Positions 1 to 8,720 of a stretch of 64,000 nt of DNA are shown one piece after another (position 1 is the stretch's first letter; each line of letters opens with the position of its first letter). Source of the stretch: Atopobium fossor DSM 15642 (lineage in GTDB: Bacteria > Actinomycetota > Coriobacteriia > Coriobacteriales > Atopobiaceae); NCBI RefSeq assembly GCF_000483125.1, contig NZ_KI519553.1, forward strand, positions 869,137 to 933,136, given 5' to 3'. A model generated the notes under the pieces. The model did no database searches, had not been told where the DNA came from, and saw nothing but the letters and a program-made list of their open reading frames with translations. Position numbers and translations under genes: made by a program.

Positions 1-358
1 TCTGTGCCTGATTAAACTCAGCACTCTTAGCTGCAGCCTGCTGGGCAGCAGCGTCTGCATCCTTTTGAGCTTTTTGTAAATCGCCTTCGGCTTTCTTTAC
101 AGCAGCAGCACACTTGTCTACTACCGACTGCGCCTCGGTCTTCATTGCACCGAGTTCCTTTTTGGTTTTCTTTGCAAGGTCAGATTCATTAACAGGCTGC
201 ACGCCACTATCGCCTGTTTTAGCTCCAGCAACTGCAACTGCTGGAACTCCTAAACTCACATCCCATGCAAAGGCCAAACGAGCCGGAGTTACTGATGCAA
301 CAATAATGCCGGCTAATAGTACAGCACTTCCCCGCTTTAAAGTAGACTTCATTTTCAT
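1..358 (-). CDS. Secreted coiled-coil protein, 5' part only
   Basis: Reading leftward from an ATG at 358, the frame stays open to the window edge, giving about 119 residues of a protein cut off by the window. A Shine-Dalgarno AGAGGTGA lies 6 bases before the ATG. The N-terminus is a typical Gram-positive signal peptide: a basic MKMKSTLKR start, a hydrophobic core, and probable cleavage after the AFA near residue 31. After about residue 55 the sequence becomes rich in Ala, Lys, Glu and Gln in heptad-like order, which suggests a long coiled coil. No catalytic domain is visible in the part present. It could be a wall-anchored surface protein or a peptidoglycan hydrolase with a coiled-coil neck, but neither can be decided here. 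Confidence 0.75.
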   Translation of the reverse strand, partial: MKMKSTLKRGSAVLLAGIIVASVTPARLAFAWDVSLGVPAVAVAGAKTGDSGVQPVNESDLAKKTKKELGAMKTEAQSVVDKCAAAVKKAEGDLQKAQKDADAAAQQAAAKSAEFNQAQ

Positions 359-497
359 AACAAATCACCTCTTTATCACTACTCTACACCATTATCTATA
401 TAATTTTTCAAATAATATAACATTGTAATTACGTTTAACGAGCGCTGAATATACGCTGATATGAAGTTTTTTGATGGCAGATTAGCGACCAAGAAAA

Positions 498-535
498 ATA
501 AGAAAAAGGTCAGGCGGAAAATATACCGTCTGACC
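498..535 (-). terminator. Rho-independent terminator of tRNA-Val
   Basis: A 10-bp stem (508-517 with 526-535, one G-U pair) with an 8-base loop is followed on the minus strand by TTTTTCTTATTTTTC. It sits just 3' of the tRNA-Val gene, so it should end that transcript. Confidence 0.8.
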
Positions 536-544
536 TGCTGTTTT

Positions 545-619
545 TGGTGGGCGATACAAGATTTGAACTTGTGGCCTCTTCCGTGTCAGGGAAGCGCTCT
601 CCCCCTGAGCTAATCGCCC
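545..619 (-). tRNA. tRNA-Val(GAC)
   Basis: The minus strand folds as a complete cloverleaf. The acceptor stem GGGCGAT pairs with ATCGCCC, the T arm carries GTTCAAATC, and the anticodon stem CTTCC/GGAAG encloses the loop CTGACAC with anticodon GAC, which reads valine GUC and GUU codons. The discriminator base A and a CCA end are encoded in the DNA (545-548). A sigma-A-type promoter lies upstream at 648-676 and a terminator downstream, so this is a single-gene transcription unit. Confidence 0.95.
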
Positions 620-647
620 GAATACGCTACAAACCGCAGCGGAGGTA

Positions 648-676
648 ACTATACGACAACAACGCTTATTGTGCAA
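648..676 (-). promoter_or_regulatory. Promoter of tRNA-Val
   Basis: On the minus strand, TTGCAC (671-676) and TATAGT (648-653) are separated by exactly 17 bases. The -10 box ends about 29 bases before the mature tRNA 5' end, which fits a short processed leader. Confidence 0.75.
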
Positions 677-723
677 GACAAATTATGCGATTCATCTGCC
701 AATCGCACTTATCCCACAAGCAG

Positions 724-2379
724 TTATTTGACAATGCCATGATGTGCAGCAAATTGCTTAATAGCTCTGCTGTATGCCTTTTTCTGCTCTTCTGTCCATG
801 TACCAATATTGCCCGCAACTATAAGCGCCTGGGTATTTCTTGTAAAAGCATCAACCACCTGATTGTAGCGAGTTTCTTTAAGTACAGAAGCATCGTTAAA
901 CACCAATACACCAGGGTCTACACCAAACGCATGCTTATTAAGACTGTTTCGTGCTGTAATAGTACGAACAGCATGCTTGGTACTTTTGCGTTCGTGTGTA
1001 TTCAGACGGCCAAACATACGACCATCCCAATCGTTGCTCGCACCACAAGATATTTCACAAAAATTAGCGCGACCAATGGCACACGACAATGGCGTAGCTC
1101 CCAATGAGATAAAACACTTCTCGCCAGCCGCCTTACGAATGGTATCGAGAGCCGTGCAGGTAAGCTGAGCTCGATTGTGACCTCCATGGTCAATAAGAGC
1201 TGCTGCATAGGTGTAATCAATCTTGAGATACTCAAAACCCCAGCTGTGAACCGCCGTATGAACTACCATATTGATATAAGCCTGAACTTCTTTATTGCAC
1301 ACATCCAACGCATATAGACCACCATTGTTGGCGCTCACCTTTTGAGGCTTGCCCTCAATATTGGTAAGAACCCAATCGGGATGGTCACGCAAAACTAGAG
1401 AATCTTTTTGAGCCACAAAGGGTGCCAACCACAAAGCTGGACGTAACCCTTTAGCTCGAATTGTCTGCGCAATATTCTCTATACCGCTGGGAAATTGCTC
1501 TAGATTGGGTGTCAACCAGTCTCCCACTGTGCAGTAACCCTCTCCCAGCTGGAAGATTTTATCGATACCACGCAAATGTAGGGGCAAGCCTGACAAGAGC
1601 TCTGTAAAACTGTTAAGGCTTTTTTTCACACCAGTTTCACTCACATCCGCCAAACGTGTTTGCTCAGAGGCTTTAGTAGGATGTGTTACACCATCATAAC
1701 TGGTGGAATAGCCAATAGTAGGACGTGCCTTGAGCGGACGAGTTACATAGCGACCAAGCCAGCGGCGCGTTACATTTTCTAGTGTGCCACTCAAAACACA
1801 CAGGCTTAAAATATCGTAATCTACGCCAGGCTCCAAGGCTGCGGCAGACGGCTCTTTTTCAAAGGTAAGGAGCTCTTTTGAAGCGTTTTGACGGATTAAC
1901 GTAAGACCATCATTTTCATCCAAAGATCCAAAAAGCGTAACCTGAGAACCACGGCGCACATAACCATAGGTAAAACCATGTTGATGACCAGCAAGTGAGT
2001 CTTGTTTTACAAAGCGATAGTCACCAATCACATCCGCAGCAGTAGCGTTAATAAGAGAACGTGGATAAAACGGTAATGCTTGGGTCTTCCCAAGAAGAGG
2101 TTGCTCATAGCAATCTGTATCTGACTGATACCCATTCATAAAGATGGCTTTGGCACCTTTTTGAGGCATCTTAAGAACCATGGTGAGCTTATCAATAACT
2201 ATCCATTTTGTTGGCACAACATGAATATGCCATTCGTCCTTTTCTGCTTGGACATAAAAACCAATCTCACGTGCAAATGACACAGGCCTAGCCACGCGAT
2301 CGCTGCCCAAAAAAAGCTCGTAACGAGCGCGTTCTCCTGGAATATGATAGGTAAGCGTCACCGATTGCAATGGATTCAT
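724..2379 (-). CDS. Alpha-galactosidase-like glycoside hydrolase (GH36 / clan GH-D)
   Basis: A 551-residue protein. It appears cytoplasmic, since no signal peptide is visible. The start is the ATG at 2379 because AAGGAG lies 7 bases before it; an upstream in-frame ATG at 2406 has no such site. The C-terminal half (about residues 260-490) is a TIM-barrel of the melibiase type: LRPALWLAPF, then FEYLKIDY with the predicted nucleophile Asp at about residue 388. The N-terminal part (about 1-230) would be the beta-sandwich of GH36 proteins. The acid/base region, where family members usually read RIxxD, is unusual here (EISCGASNDWD), so the exact acid residue is unclear. Known members remove terminal alpha-linked galactose from oligosaccharides, but specificity cannot be read from sequence alone. 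It is divergent from the aminopeptidase gene; no sugar transporter adjoins it. Confidence 0.75.
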   Translation of the reverse strand: MNPLQSVTLTYHIPGERARYELFLGSDRVARPVSFAREIGFYVQAEKDEWHIHVVPTKWIVIDKLTMVLKMPQKGAKAIFMNGYQSDTDCYEQPLLGKTQALPFYPRSLINATAADVIGDYRFVKQDSLAGHQHGFTYGYVRRGSQVTLFGSLDENDGLTLIRQNASKELLTFEKEPSAAALEPGVDYDILSLCVLSGTLENVTRRWLGRYVTRPLKARPTIGYSTSYDGVTHPTKASEQTRLADVSETGVKKSLNSFTELLSGLPLHLRGIDKIFQLGEGYCTVGDWLTPNLEQFPSGIENIAQTIRAKGLRPALWLAPFVAQKDSLVLRDHPDWVLTNIEGKPQKVSANNGGLYALDVCNKEVQAYINMVVHTAVHSWGFEYLKIDYTYAAALIDHGGHNRAQLTCTALDTIRKAAGEKCFISLGATPLSCAIGRANFCEISCGASNDWDGRMFGRLNTHERKSTKHAVRTITARNSLNKHAFGVDPGVLVFNDASVLKETRYNQVVDAFTRNTQALIVAGNIGTWTEEQKKAYSRAIKQFAAHHGIVK

Positions 2380-2492
2380 GTATAAACTCCTTAGTTTGCC
2401 GCACATATTTTACGTGTTGCAGCTTTGAAGGCGCAAGGTGCACCCTATTGGTGATAGGCTTTTTACAAAACCACTCGCTTTTGGAGGTAGTT

Positions 2493-3875
2493 GTGGACAG
2501 CGTTACCACTTCCCAAAAACTTATTGCTTTTATTCAAGATTCACCAAGCATGTTCCATTCGGTAGCAACTATTTGTAAAATCCTTGATCAACACGGCTTT
2601 GTTTATTTACCTGAAAGCGCTGATTGGTCCAATCTCGTTAAAGTCGGTGGAAGCTACTACACAACGCGTAATGGATCGAGTGTTATTGCCTGTAAGATAG
2701 GCGCTTGTGCACTAAAAAATCTTTCTCGTAAAACTACCTTACATACTGCAGAGAAATCCCAGGATACAGCACCCTTTCACTTTCAGATTGTCGCCTCACA
2801 TAGCGATTCTCCCACTTTTAAACTCAAAGCCCAGCCTACGCTAGAGGGACCCGGTTCTTACATACGCCTGAGCGTGGAAGGCTACGGCGGCATGATTAAT
2901 TCCACCTGGCTGGATCGTCCCCTAGGTCTTGCCGGTCGTGTGCTTATACGCACACAAAGCGGTATTCAAAGCCGCTTATACAGCTCCCATGCAGATGTTG
3001 CGCTTATTCCTAATGTTGCTATTCACCTTAATCGCGATGCCAACAAGGGCTTTGAATACAATCACGCCGTGGATCTCTGCCCGCTTTTCTCGGCAGGAAA
3101 GCTGGAAGAGGCCGATGTTATGCGCATGGTTGCTAAGGGTTTAGGCGTAGATGTATCAGACATTGTGGCGCATGACTTGTACTTAGTAAATCGCCAACGC
3201 GCTTGTGTATGGGGTGCAGCAAGTGAATTTGTGTCCTCTCCTAAACTAGATGACTTGCAGTGTGCTTTTTCTTCTGTTGAAGCTCTAATAAGCGCAGGTA
3301 ACGAGAATACCATTAGTGTGATGAGCTGCTTTGATAATGAAGAGGTTGGCTCAGGCACTAAACAAGGCGCACTTTCTACCTTATTGCACGACAGTCTGCT
3401 CCGTCTAGTTTTGAGCTTAGGGGCTAACGAGCAGGACTATTTACGAGCGCTCTCTGCCAGCTTTATGGTGAGTTTTGATAACGCTCATGCTGTACATCCT
3501 AATCATCCAGAATTGCATGATGCCACCAACCAGTGTTTCCTTAACAAAGGTATCGCCATTAAGGAATGCGCTAGCCAGAGCTATACAACAGATGCTTTTA
3601 GTCGCGCGGTCTTTGTTACACTATGCGAAAAAGCTGGTGTACCTGTGCAGCTCTTTGCGAATCGTTCTGATAGAAGCGGTGGATCTACCTTAGGAAACCT
3701 ATCCAATATACAAGTAAGCATGCATGCCGTAGATGTAGGCCTACCTCAGCTAGCCATGCACTCTAGCTATGAGACTGCTGGTAGCACGGACACAAACTAT
3801 GCCATTGTGGCATTGAAGAAGTTCTACAACACTAATGTGATAATCGATGGTGCCAGCAGTGTTAAGCTGTGCTAA
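2493..3875 (+). CDS. apeB: M18 family aminopeptidase
   Basis: A 460-residue zinc aminopeptidase of family M18 (aspartyl aminopeptidase type), which trims N-terminal residues from cytosolic peptides, often acidic ones. The start is the GTG at 2493, preceded by GGAGG with 5-base spacing; the sequence from there (TTSQKLIAFIQDSPSMFHSV) matches family N-termini. Metal-ligand motifs are intact: SHSDSP, DNEEVGS, the DNAHAVHP block and a late HSSYET. GGSTLGN is also typical. The gene is divergent from the alpha-galactosidase gene, leaving about 110 bases for both promoters, and is followed by a strong hairpin terminator. Exact substrate preference is not predictable. Confidence 0.9.
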   Translation: MDSVTTSQKLIAFIQDSPSMFHSVATICKILDQHGFVYLPESADWSNLVKVGGSYYTTRNGSSVIACKIGACALKNLSRKTTLHTAEKSQDTAPFHFQIVASHSDSPTFKLKAQPTLEGPGSYIRLSVEGYGGMINSTWLDRPLGLAGRVLIRTQSGIQSRLYSSHADVALIPNVAIHLNRDANKGFEYNHAVDLCPLFSAGKLEEADVMRMVAKGLGVDVSDIVAHDLYLVNRQRACVWGAASEFVSSPKLDDLQCAFSSVEALISAGNENTISVMSCFDNEEVGSGTKQGALSTLLHDSLLRLVLSLGANEQDYLRALSASFMVSFDNAHAVHPNHPELHDATNQCFLNKGIAIKECASQSYTTDAFSRAVFVTLCEKAGVPVQLFANRSDRSGGSTLGNLSNIQVSMHAVDVGLPQLAMHSSYETAGSTDTNYAIVALKKFYNTNVIIDGASSVKLC

Positions 3876-3919
3876 GACTTACTAAGACTTAATGCGCTGA
3901 AGATAAACCTGTTGCATTA

Positions 3920-3963
3920 AAAGAGCGTCGGCATACAATCTTAGATGCTAACGCTCTTTTTTA
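3920..3963. terminator. Bidirectional terminator between convergent genes
   Basis: AAGAGCGT and ACGCTCTT form the outer stem, with GCAT/ATGC pairing inside, followed by TTTTTT on the plus strand and a T-run on the minus strand. It sits between the 3' ends of the aminopeptidase (+) and sialidase (-) genes and can serve both. Confidence 0.8.
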
Positions 3964-3990
3964 ATACATGCGAATAACTAGTTTATGTAC

Positions 3991-6900
3991 CTACCACGTA
4001 AACTTACTACTGTTTTTTCTTACTGCATAGCCAACCACACCAACAAGAACACCAAGGGCCATTACAGAAACTACCGCTATAGCGGAGCTGTCACCTGTTT
4101 TGGGCAGTACCTTTGCACTAGCACCAGGCTTTTTGTTAGGCTTAGCGCCAGGAGCTATAGAATCGGTATTGATCTTATCAGACTGTTGGAAAGTATCAGA
4201 TTGGCCAGGTTGATTTGGATTGGCAGGAGCTGACAGTAAGGCAAATGCTACCGTTGCAGCACCGTCATTGGATACGATAGCCAATGTGTGGTTACCAGGC
4301 GCAAGAGTCTTAAGATAAGCACCTTTAAGAGTTATTTCTGTACTACCACTCTTGGAGCTGTAGTTGGATGAATCAACTACCTTACCATCTATGCAAACTT
4401 CTTTAAACTTATCATAGGATGCCTCAGAAACAAACAGGATATCAGTACCATCTGCCACTATGGACGCAGGAGCTTTAATCATCCTGTAATCGATGGGCTG
4501 AGGTGCAAGCTTTGCAAGAGCAAGTTTTGCCGCATAGAGCTTACGAGCGGTCTCATCAATTGTAGCCTGGGCGGCTTTTGCCACTCCCTCATCCTCATAC
4601 GTAGAGCTACCTTGGGCCACTACGGTCTGGGCATCCTTAAGCATTGTCTGGAAAGCTGACCATGTCTGCTTAGTAAACTCACTTTGCTCGATAAGAGAAA
4701 ACTCTGTCACCATCTTTTCCAAGCCGATTACCGAGGTGGTATACAGGTCGCAATCCTTCTTGTCTCGCTTATGGAAAAGTAAGAAGTTAGTTGCTTCGGT
4801 GCTTACATAATGCTGACTAGTAGCAGCATGAGCAAGATAAAGCTTAGAACCATTTACCTCGCGACTAATGGTATACAAGCCTTTATCTGCATCAACAGCG
4901 GTCAAGGTTAGTTTTTGAGCATCAGAAGTTACCGGAGCCTTAGAACCAGGCTGAGTGACGTTATTGAGGTTAAGATACTTACCTACAGCGTCATTACCAG
5001 CCAAGGTATAGCCTTCAAAATCAGAACCAGTAATAGTCCAAAGCTGTGTAGTAGCGGCAAAACCAGAGTTCAAAAACAATTGATTATTGAATACGCGCCC
5101 GCCAACCTGATCGGTTGTATTCTTACCATATGCGTAATACAAAATACGTGCGCTATCTTCATGGAAAATCGCATAACTGTCACCAGACGTAATACCGTTA
5201 GTTACCAAATCATAGGTAGTACCCGCATTCTGATGTTCCTTAGAAAGAGTGTCAGCAAAGCGCTTGGGTATAACAGTGGTCTTACCGTCTTGTACGGTTA
5301 CCTCTACAACAGCAAAGCGTTTAATGTTACCAACCTTGACGGTTGCATATACATCTGCCGTACCTGCAGTTTTAGCCGCAAGAATGCCATTTTCTACAGA
5401 TACAACCTTGGGGTCTGTAGACTCCCAATCCAGTAGAGCATCTGAAGGGCTATACGTAGGCTTAAGTTCTAATTTATCGCCTGTCGTGAGATCTGCATAT
5501 TTGGTATTTAAGCTGATGGAAGGTAATTTATCTGCATGTTCCACCAACAGCCAACCCTCACCCAGCATGTCAGCAACACTTATCTGAGCGTATTCAATGG
5601 TATTGGTAGTGGGGCCATACTCGTAAAGCAAACCAAACTGGTCCAGCTCGGGCAGCTGTGTTACGCAAGAGTATGCAAATGTGCCGTTGCCCCTAAATTG
5701 CTTTTGGTCAGACAGCCAAGTTACACTGCCCTTCTCATCCATATATCCAAGACGAATAACACCAAGGTTACGTTGAACTCTAGGATATGAAGCAAGAATC
5801 ACATGGTCGTAAATCTTATTGTCAGGGCTTACAAGGACACCTTTAATATTGATAAAAGAAACCATGCAGCCGTTACCAGGGTTAGTGCTCTCCAGCGCAT
5901 TGTCACGATGGTTAGGACCCCATGTTATGCCACCATCAGAAGAATCCGCATAGCTGATATAGTTAACCTTATTACGAGAGTACATGCGCAACTTACCGTC
6001 GGGTAATGCAACGATTTGCGATTCACTGGTCTTGCCTACACCATTTACCTGCGAGTTAAGATCACCACGCTGCCACGTTTGACCGTTGTCATCGGAGTAA
6101 ATGGTGCTTGCGTATTCCTCCCCGCGAGAATTGTCATACAACGGAAAAATAAGACGTTCTTTACCCTTGTACTCAAAAGACAGACCACGACCAGGACAAA
6201 CACCCGTGAATCTCTCACTCACGCTCTTCTTGATGTTTAAGAATTGGGGGTCACCCCATACTAAACCATCATTAGTAACAGTTGCCGTACGATGCATGAT
6301 ATAAAAAACAGGAAATGCCTTCCATTCGCTATTAAGGAAGAAAAGGTTCTTCTGAACAGACTTAGAACTGGAAAGCTGTTGACACATATCGGGAACAATA
6401 TTATTGCCCTCACTGATATATATGTTCAGCCAAGCATCAACCCACACTCCGGTATTCTCGTTAGTGTTCTTATCACAGATGGGATGCAGCGTAACGGTCT
6501 TCTCACCCACTATCTTAGGTTCACCAGCTGTGTTGAGATCAACATAGTAGCCATATTGGTCTACCGTTTTAGGAGCGCTCTTGCCCACAGCAGCCTTAGC
6601 AACAATCATACGGCCTTGATTATCAAAACCAGTAGAACCAGAACCCATTTGATTGCCATGCATAAGACCAACATAAGCAGGGCATGCATCTACAACCATA
6701 TGCACCTTGCCATCGGCAGCTTGCATAATGGATGGATCAATAAAAGAAGCACTGCTTTGACTAGTTGCAGTATGTGCCATATCACCATAATAGTTGGTTA
6801 CTTCCCAGTTCCAGGTTTTACCACCATCTTTGGATAGGCTCACAATGGTATCTAGATTTTGAGGAGAGTCAGCAGAGGTACGCCAGCGAATATCAGAAGC

Positions 6901-7575
6901 TGCCAAAATCCAACCATTAGAAAGTGTAGTTAAAGAAGGAATACGGAAGTACTGACTGCCAGTCTCGTGTGTAGAAAACGGCTGATGAGCACTTGTACCC
7001 GCAAAATGAGTCTGCGCCGGAGCGGAAACTACCGCAGTCTTCTTATATAATCGCATGCCATGCGCACGAGAAGACGAGAAGAAATTGGTTGGTCCAGCCT
7101 CATCAAAGCTCAGAGCCATACCGTTCGCACTAAAAGCATACGTTTTTACGGAACTGTCAAATACAACGGTAAGTACAACTGGCTCAACAGAGGTATGGAT
7201 ATTCTTGCTGGTTGCAGTACGTAGATCAAGATAGTAACGAGAATCAACAGACTGGAGGGTAAAGCCGTCACCCACTTTTTTGGCAATCCACTCCTGACGA
7301 GACGCAGAAAAACTCCCATTGAGTGTCAGGGTCTTACCTTGAACACTACCTGTAACCTTATCTGTATCTCCAGATCCTGTATGATATAAAATTCTATTAC
7401 TTCCTGCAGAAGAAGCGTTGGTGTACAGTGCATATGTTGCACCATCATCAAGGCCATCTTCATCCAAAACATACTCGTAGCTCGTAACAGCAAGAGCAAC
7501 GGTAGGAATAGTACCTAACACCACTCCCATAGCTACCAAAAGAATTAGAGCCCAAGGATTAAAAATCTTTTTCAC
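3991..7575 (-). CDS. LPxTG wall-anchored sialidase (GH33), multidomain
   Basis: A 1194-residue exo-alpha-sialidase that would release terminal sialic acid from host glycans at the cell surface. The GTG at 7575 is the start: GGGAGG lies 7 bases upstream and a signal peptide follows directly (VKKIFNPWAL, cleavage near VALA). Residues 33-178 form a first beta-rich module. The catalytic propeller (about 190-680) has FRIP (Arg about 211), three Asp boxes (about 248, 494, 545), SESQIV (Glu about 518), MYSRN (Arg about 534), YPRVQRN (Arg about 599) and YSCVTQL (Tyr nucleophile about 635), so it looks active. An Ig-like Big_2 domain follows (about 683-765), then a second copy of the first module (about 787-940), a helical FIVAR-like stretch, an X2-type Ig module (about 1030-1115) and the anchor LPKTG with a membrane segment and basic tail. 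It lies 38 kb from the sialic acid operon. Confidence 0.93.
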   Translation of the reverse strand: MKKIFNPWALILLVAMGVVLGTIPTVALAVTSYEYVLDEDGLDDGATYALYTNASSAGSNRILYHTGSGDTDKVTGSVQGKTLTLNGSFSASRQEWIAKKVGDGFTLQSVDSRYYLDLRTATSKNIHTSVEPVVLTVVFDSSVKTYAFSANGMALSFDEAGPTNFFSSSRAHGMRLYKKTAVVSAPAQTHFAGTSAHQPFSTHETGSQYFRIPSLTTLSNGWILAASDIRWRTSADSPQNLDTIVSLSKDGGKTWNWEVTNYYGDMAHTATSQSSASFIDPSIMQAADGKVHMVVDACPAYVGLMHGNQMGSGSTGFDNQGRMIVAKAAVGKSAPKTVDQYGYYVDLNTAGEPKIVGEKTVTLHPICDKNTNENTGVWVDAWLNIYISEGNNIVPDMCQQLSSSKSVQKNLFFLNSEWKAFPVFYIMHRTATVTNDGLVWGDPQFLNIKKSVSERFTGVCPGRGLSFEYKGKERLIFPLYDNSRGEEYASTIYSDDNGQTWQRGDLNSQVNGVGKTSESQIVALPDGKLRMYSRNKVNYISYADSSDGGITWGPNHRDNALESTNPGNGCMVSFINIKGVLVSPDNKIYDHVILASYPRVQRNLGVIRLGYMDEKGSVTWLSDQKQFRGNGTFAYSCVTQLPELDQFGLLYEYGPTTNTIEYAQISVADMLGEGWLLVEHADKLPSISLNTKYADLTTGDKLELKPTYSPSDALLDWESTDPKVVSVENGILAAKTAGTADVYATVKVGNIKRFAVVEVTVQDGKTTVIPKRFADTLSKEHQNAGTTYDLVTNGITSGDSYAIFHEDSARILYYAYGKNTTDQVGGRVFNNQLFLNSGFAATTQLWTITGSDFEGYTLAGNDAVGKYLNLNNVTQPGSKAPVTSDAQKLTLTAVDADKGLYTISREVNGSKLYLAHAATSQHYVSTEATNFLLFHKRDKKDCDLYTTSVIGLEKMVTEFSLIEQSEFTKQTWSAFQTMLKDAQTVVAQGSSTYEDEGVAKAAQATIDETARKLYAAKLALAKLAPQPIDYRMIKAPASIVADGTDILFVSEASYDKFKEVCIDGKVVDSSNYSSKSGSTEITLKGAYLKTLAPGNHTLAIVSNDGAATVAFALLSAPANPNQPGQSDTFQQSDKINTDSIAPGAKPNKKPGASAKVLPKTGDSSAIAVVSVMALGVLVGVVGYAVRKNSSKFTW

Positions 7576-7607
7576 CAGCCAGCCTCCCTTGTATATCGAA
7601 TACAAAA

Positions 7608-7629
7608 GCATGACATGAGCATGACATGA
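7608..7629. repeat. Perfect tandem 11-bp repeat before the sialidase gene
   Basis: GCATGACATGA occurs twice head-to-tail (7608-7618 and 7619-7629), 33-54 bases upstream of the sialidase GTG start, in the expected leader or operator zone. Confidence 0.75.
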
Positions 7630-7642
7630 CTTACTCAGTCAT
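7626..7642. promoter_or_regulatory. Inverted repeat before the sialidase gene (possible operator)
   Basis: ATGACT-N5-AGTCAT forms a 17-bp dyad that overlaps the end of the tandem 11-bp repeat. Its position is compatible with a repressor site controlling sialidase expression. No regulator can be named. Confidence 0.4.
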
Positions 7643-7742
7643 TACTTATACGATACTGAGGCTTTACATACTTTTGACTAGAGTTTAATTGGATTTAGGC
7701 GAGCGGTATTCAGTTGTTTAAGAGTTTTATGAAGGCAAAATA

Positions 7743-8714
7743 CTAATGCTTATTATTCTTTTGCCAATCCTGCTTACTGGTCTCTTTTATCAAATAGACA
7801 GGTCGGCCTTTTACCTCTAGGTAAATTTTGGATAAATAGAATCCGATAATACCCAAACCAAAGGTAATGACACCTGTCGCCAACAAGATAATAGCCATTA
7901 GGGAAGGCCAGCCCGAAACGGGATCACCATACAATCCAGCGCGAATAACAACAAATAAAAGAGCAAGCAGCGCAAAAGACGATGCCATAGCGCCAATACC
8001 CATGAGCATTTCGAGTGGCTTTACGGTGTAAGCAACAATGCCGTCAAAGGCGTAGTGTACCAAAGACCAAAAGGACCAGTTAGTCTCTCCTGCCGCACGT
8101 CCTACATTGGTGTACTCAACCCATGTAGTAGGATAGCCCACCCAACCAAACAAACCTTTAGTAAAGCGGTTGTACTCTCCACACGATAAAACTGCCTCAA
8201 CAAAGCGCTTGGTCATAATGGAAAAATCACGCGCTCCATCACGTAAATCCAAATCTGTCAAACGAGACATAAGCCCATAAAAACGCCGAGCAAACCATGA
8301 ACGAATGGGTGGCTCACCCTTACGAGACGTACGACGTACTGCAATGCGATCATACTCACCCGTGAGGGCTAAATCACACATATGTGGCAACAAGTTAGGT
8401 GGGTCCTGCAAATCTACATCCATAACTGCAATTAGATCACCAGATTGTACTGCAGCTTGTAAACCAGCTAAAAGTGCTGCTTCTTTACCAAAATTACGAG
8501 AAAAAGAAAGATAGGAAACCTCAGTATGTGCCGCTGCTAATGCTCGTAGCTTAGCCAAGGTACGGTCTCTCGAGCCGTCATCTATAAACACGTAGCGCAG
8601 CTCTACTCCACGTTTTGCAAGCTCGTCAGTAGCAATGGCTTGCGTAGCTGTGTAAAACAGCTCTACCGTTTGCTCCTCGTTATGACAAGGAACAACAATA
8701 GATAAACGAATCAT
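7743..8714 (-). CDS. Membrane-anchored GT2 glycosyltransferase (GtrB/DPM1-like)
   Basis: A 323-residue enzyme. The N-terminal GT-A domain starts LSIVVPCHNEE and has the DDGSRD nucleotide-sugar motif near residue 46, a DVDLQDPP metal-binding segment near residue 98, and RDGARDFSIM later. Two membrane helices lie at about residues 235-265 and 270-300. This is the architecture of bactoprenol-phosphate glycosyltransferases, which load a sugar onto a polyprenyl phosphate on the inner face of the membrane. It is the last gene of a four-gene minus-strand operon and starts only 6 bases after the stop of the GT39-like gene, whose product would be the natural user of such a lipid-linked sugar. Sugar identity is unknown. 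Confidence 0.85.
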   Translation of the reverse strand: MIRLSIVVPCHNEEQTVELFYTATQAIATDELAKRGVELRYVFIDDGSRDRTLAKLRALAAAHTEVSYLSFSRNFGKEAALLAGLQAAVQSGDLIAVMDVDLQDPPNLLPHMCDLALTGEYDRIAVRRTSRKGEPPIRSWFARRFYGLMSRLTDLDLRDGARDFSIMTKRFVEAVLSCGEYNRFTKGLFGWVGYPTTWVEYTNVGRAAGETNWSFWSLVHYAFDGIVAYTVKPLEMLMGIGAMASSFALLALLFVVIRAGLYGDPVSGWPSLMAIILLATGVITFGLGIIGFYLSKIYLEVKGRPVYLIKETSKQDWQKNNKH

Positions 8715-8720
8715 ATTAGG

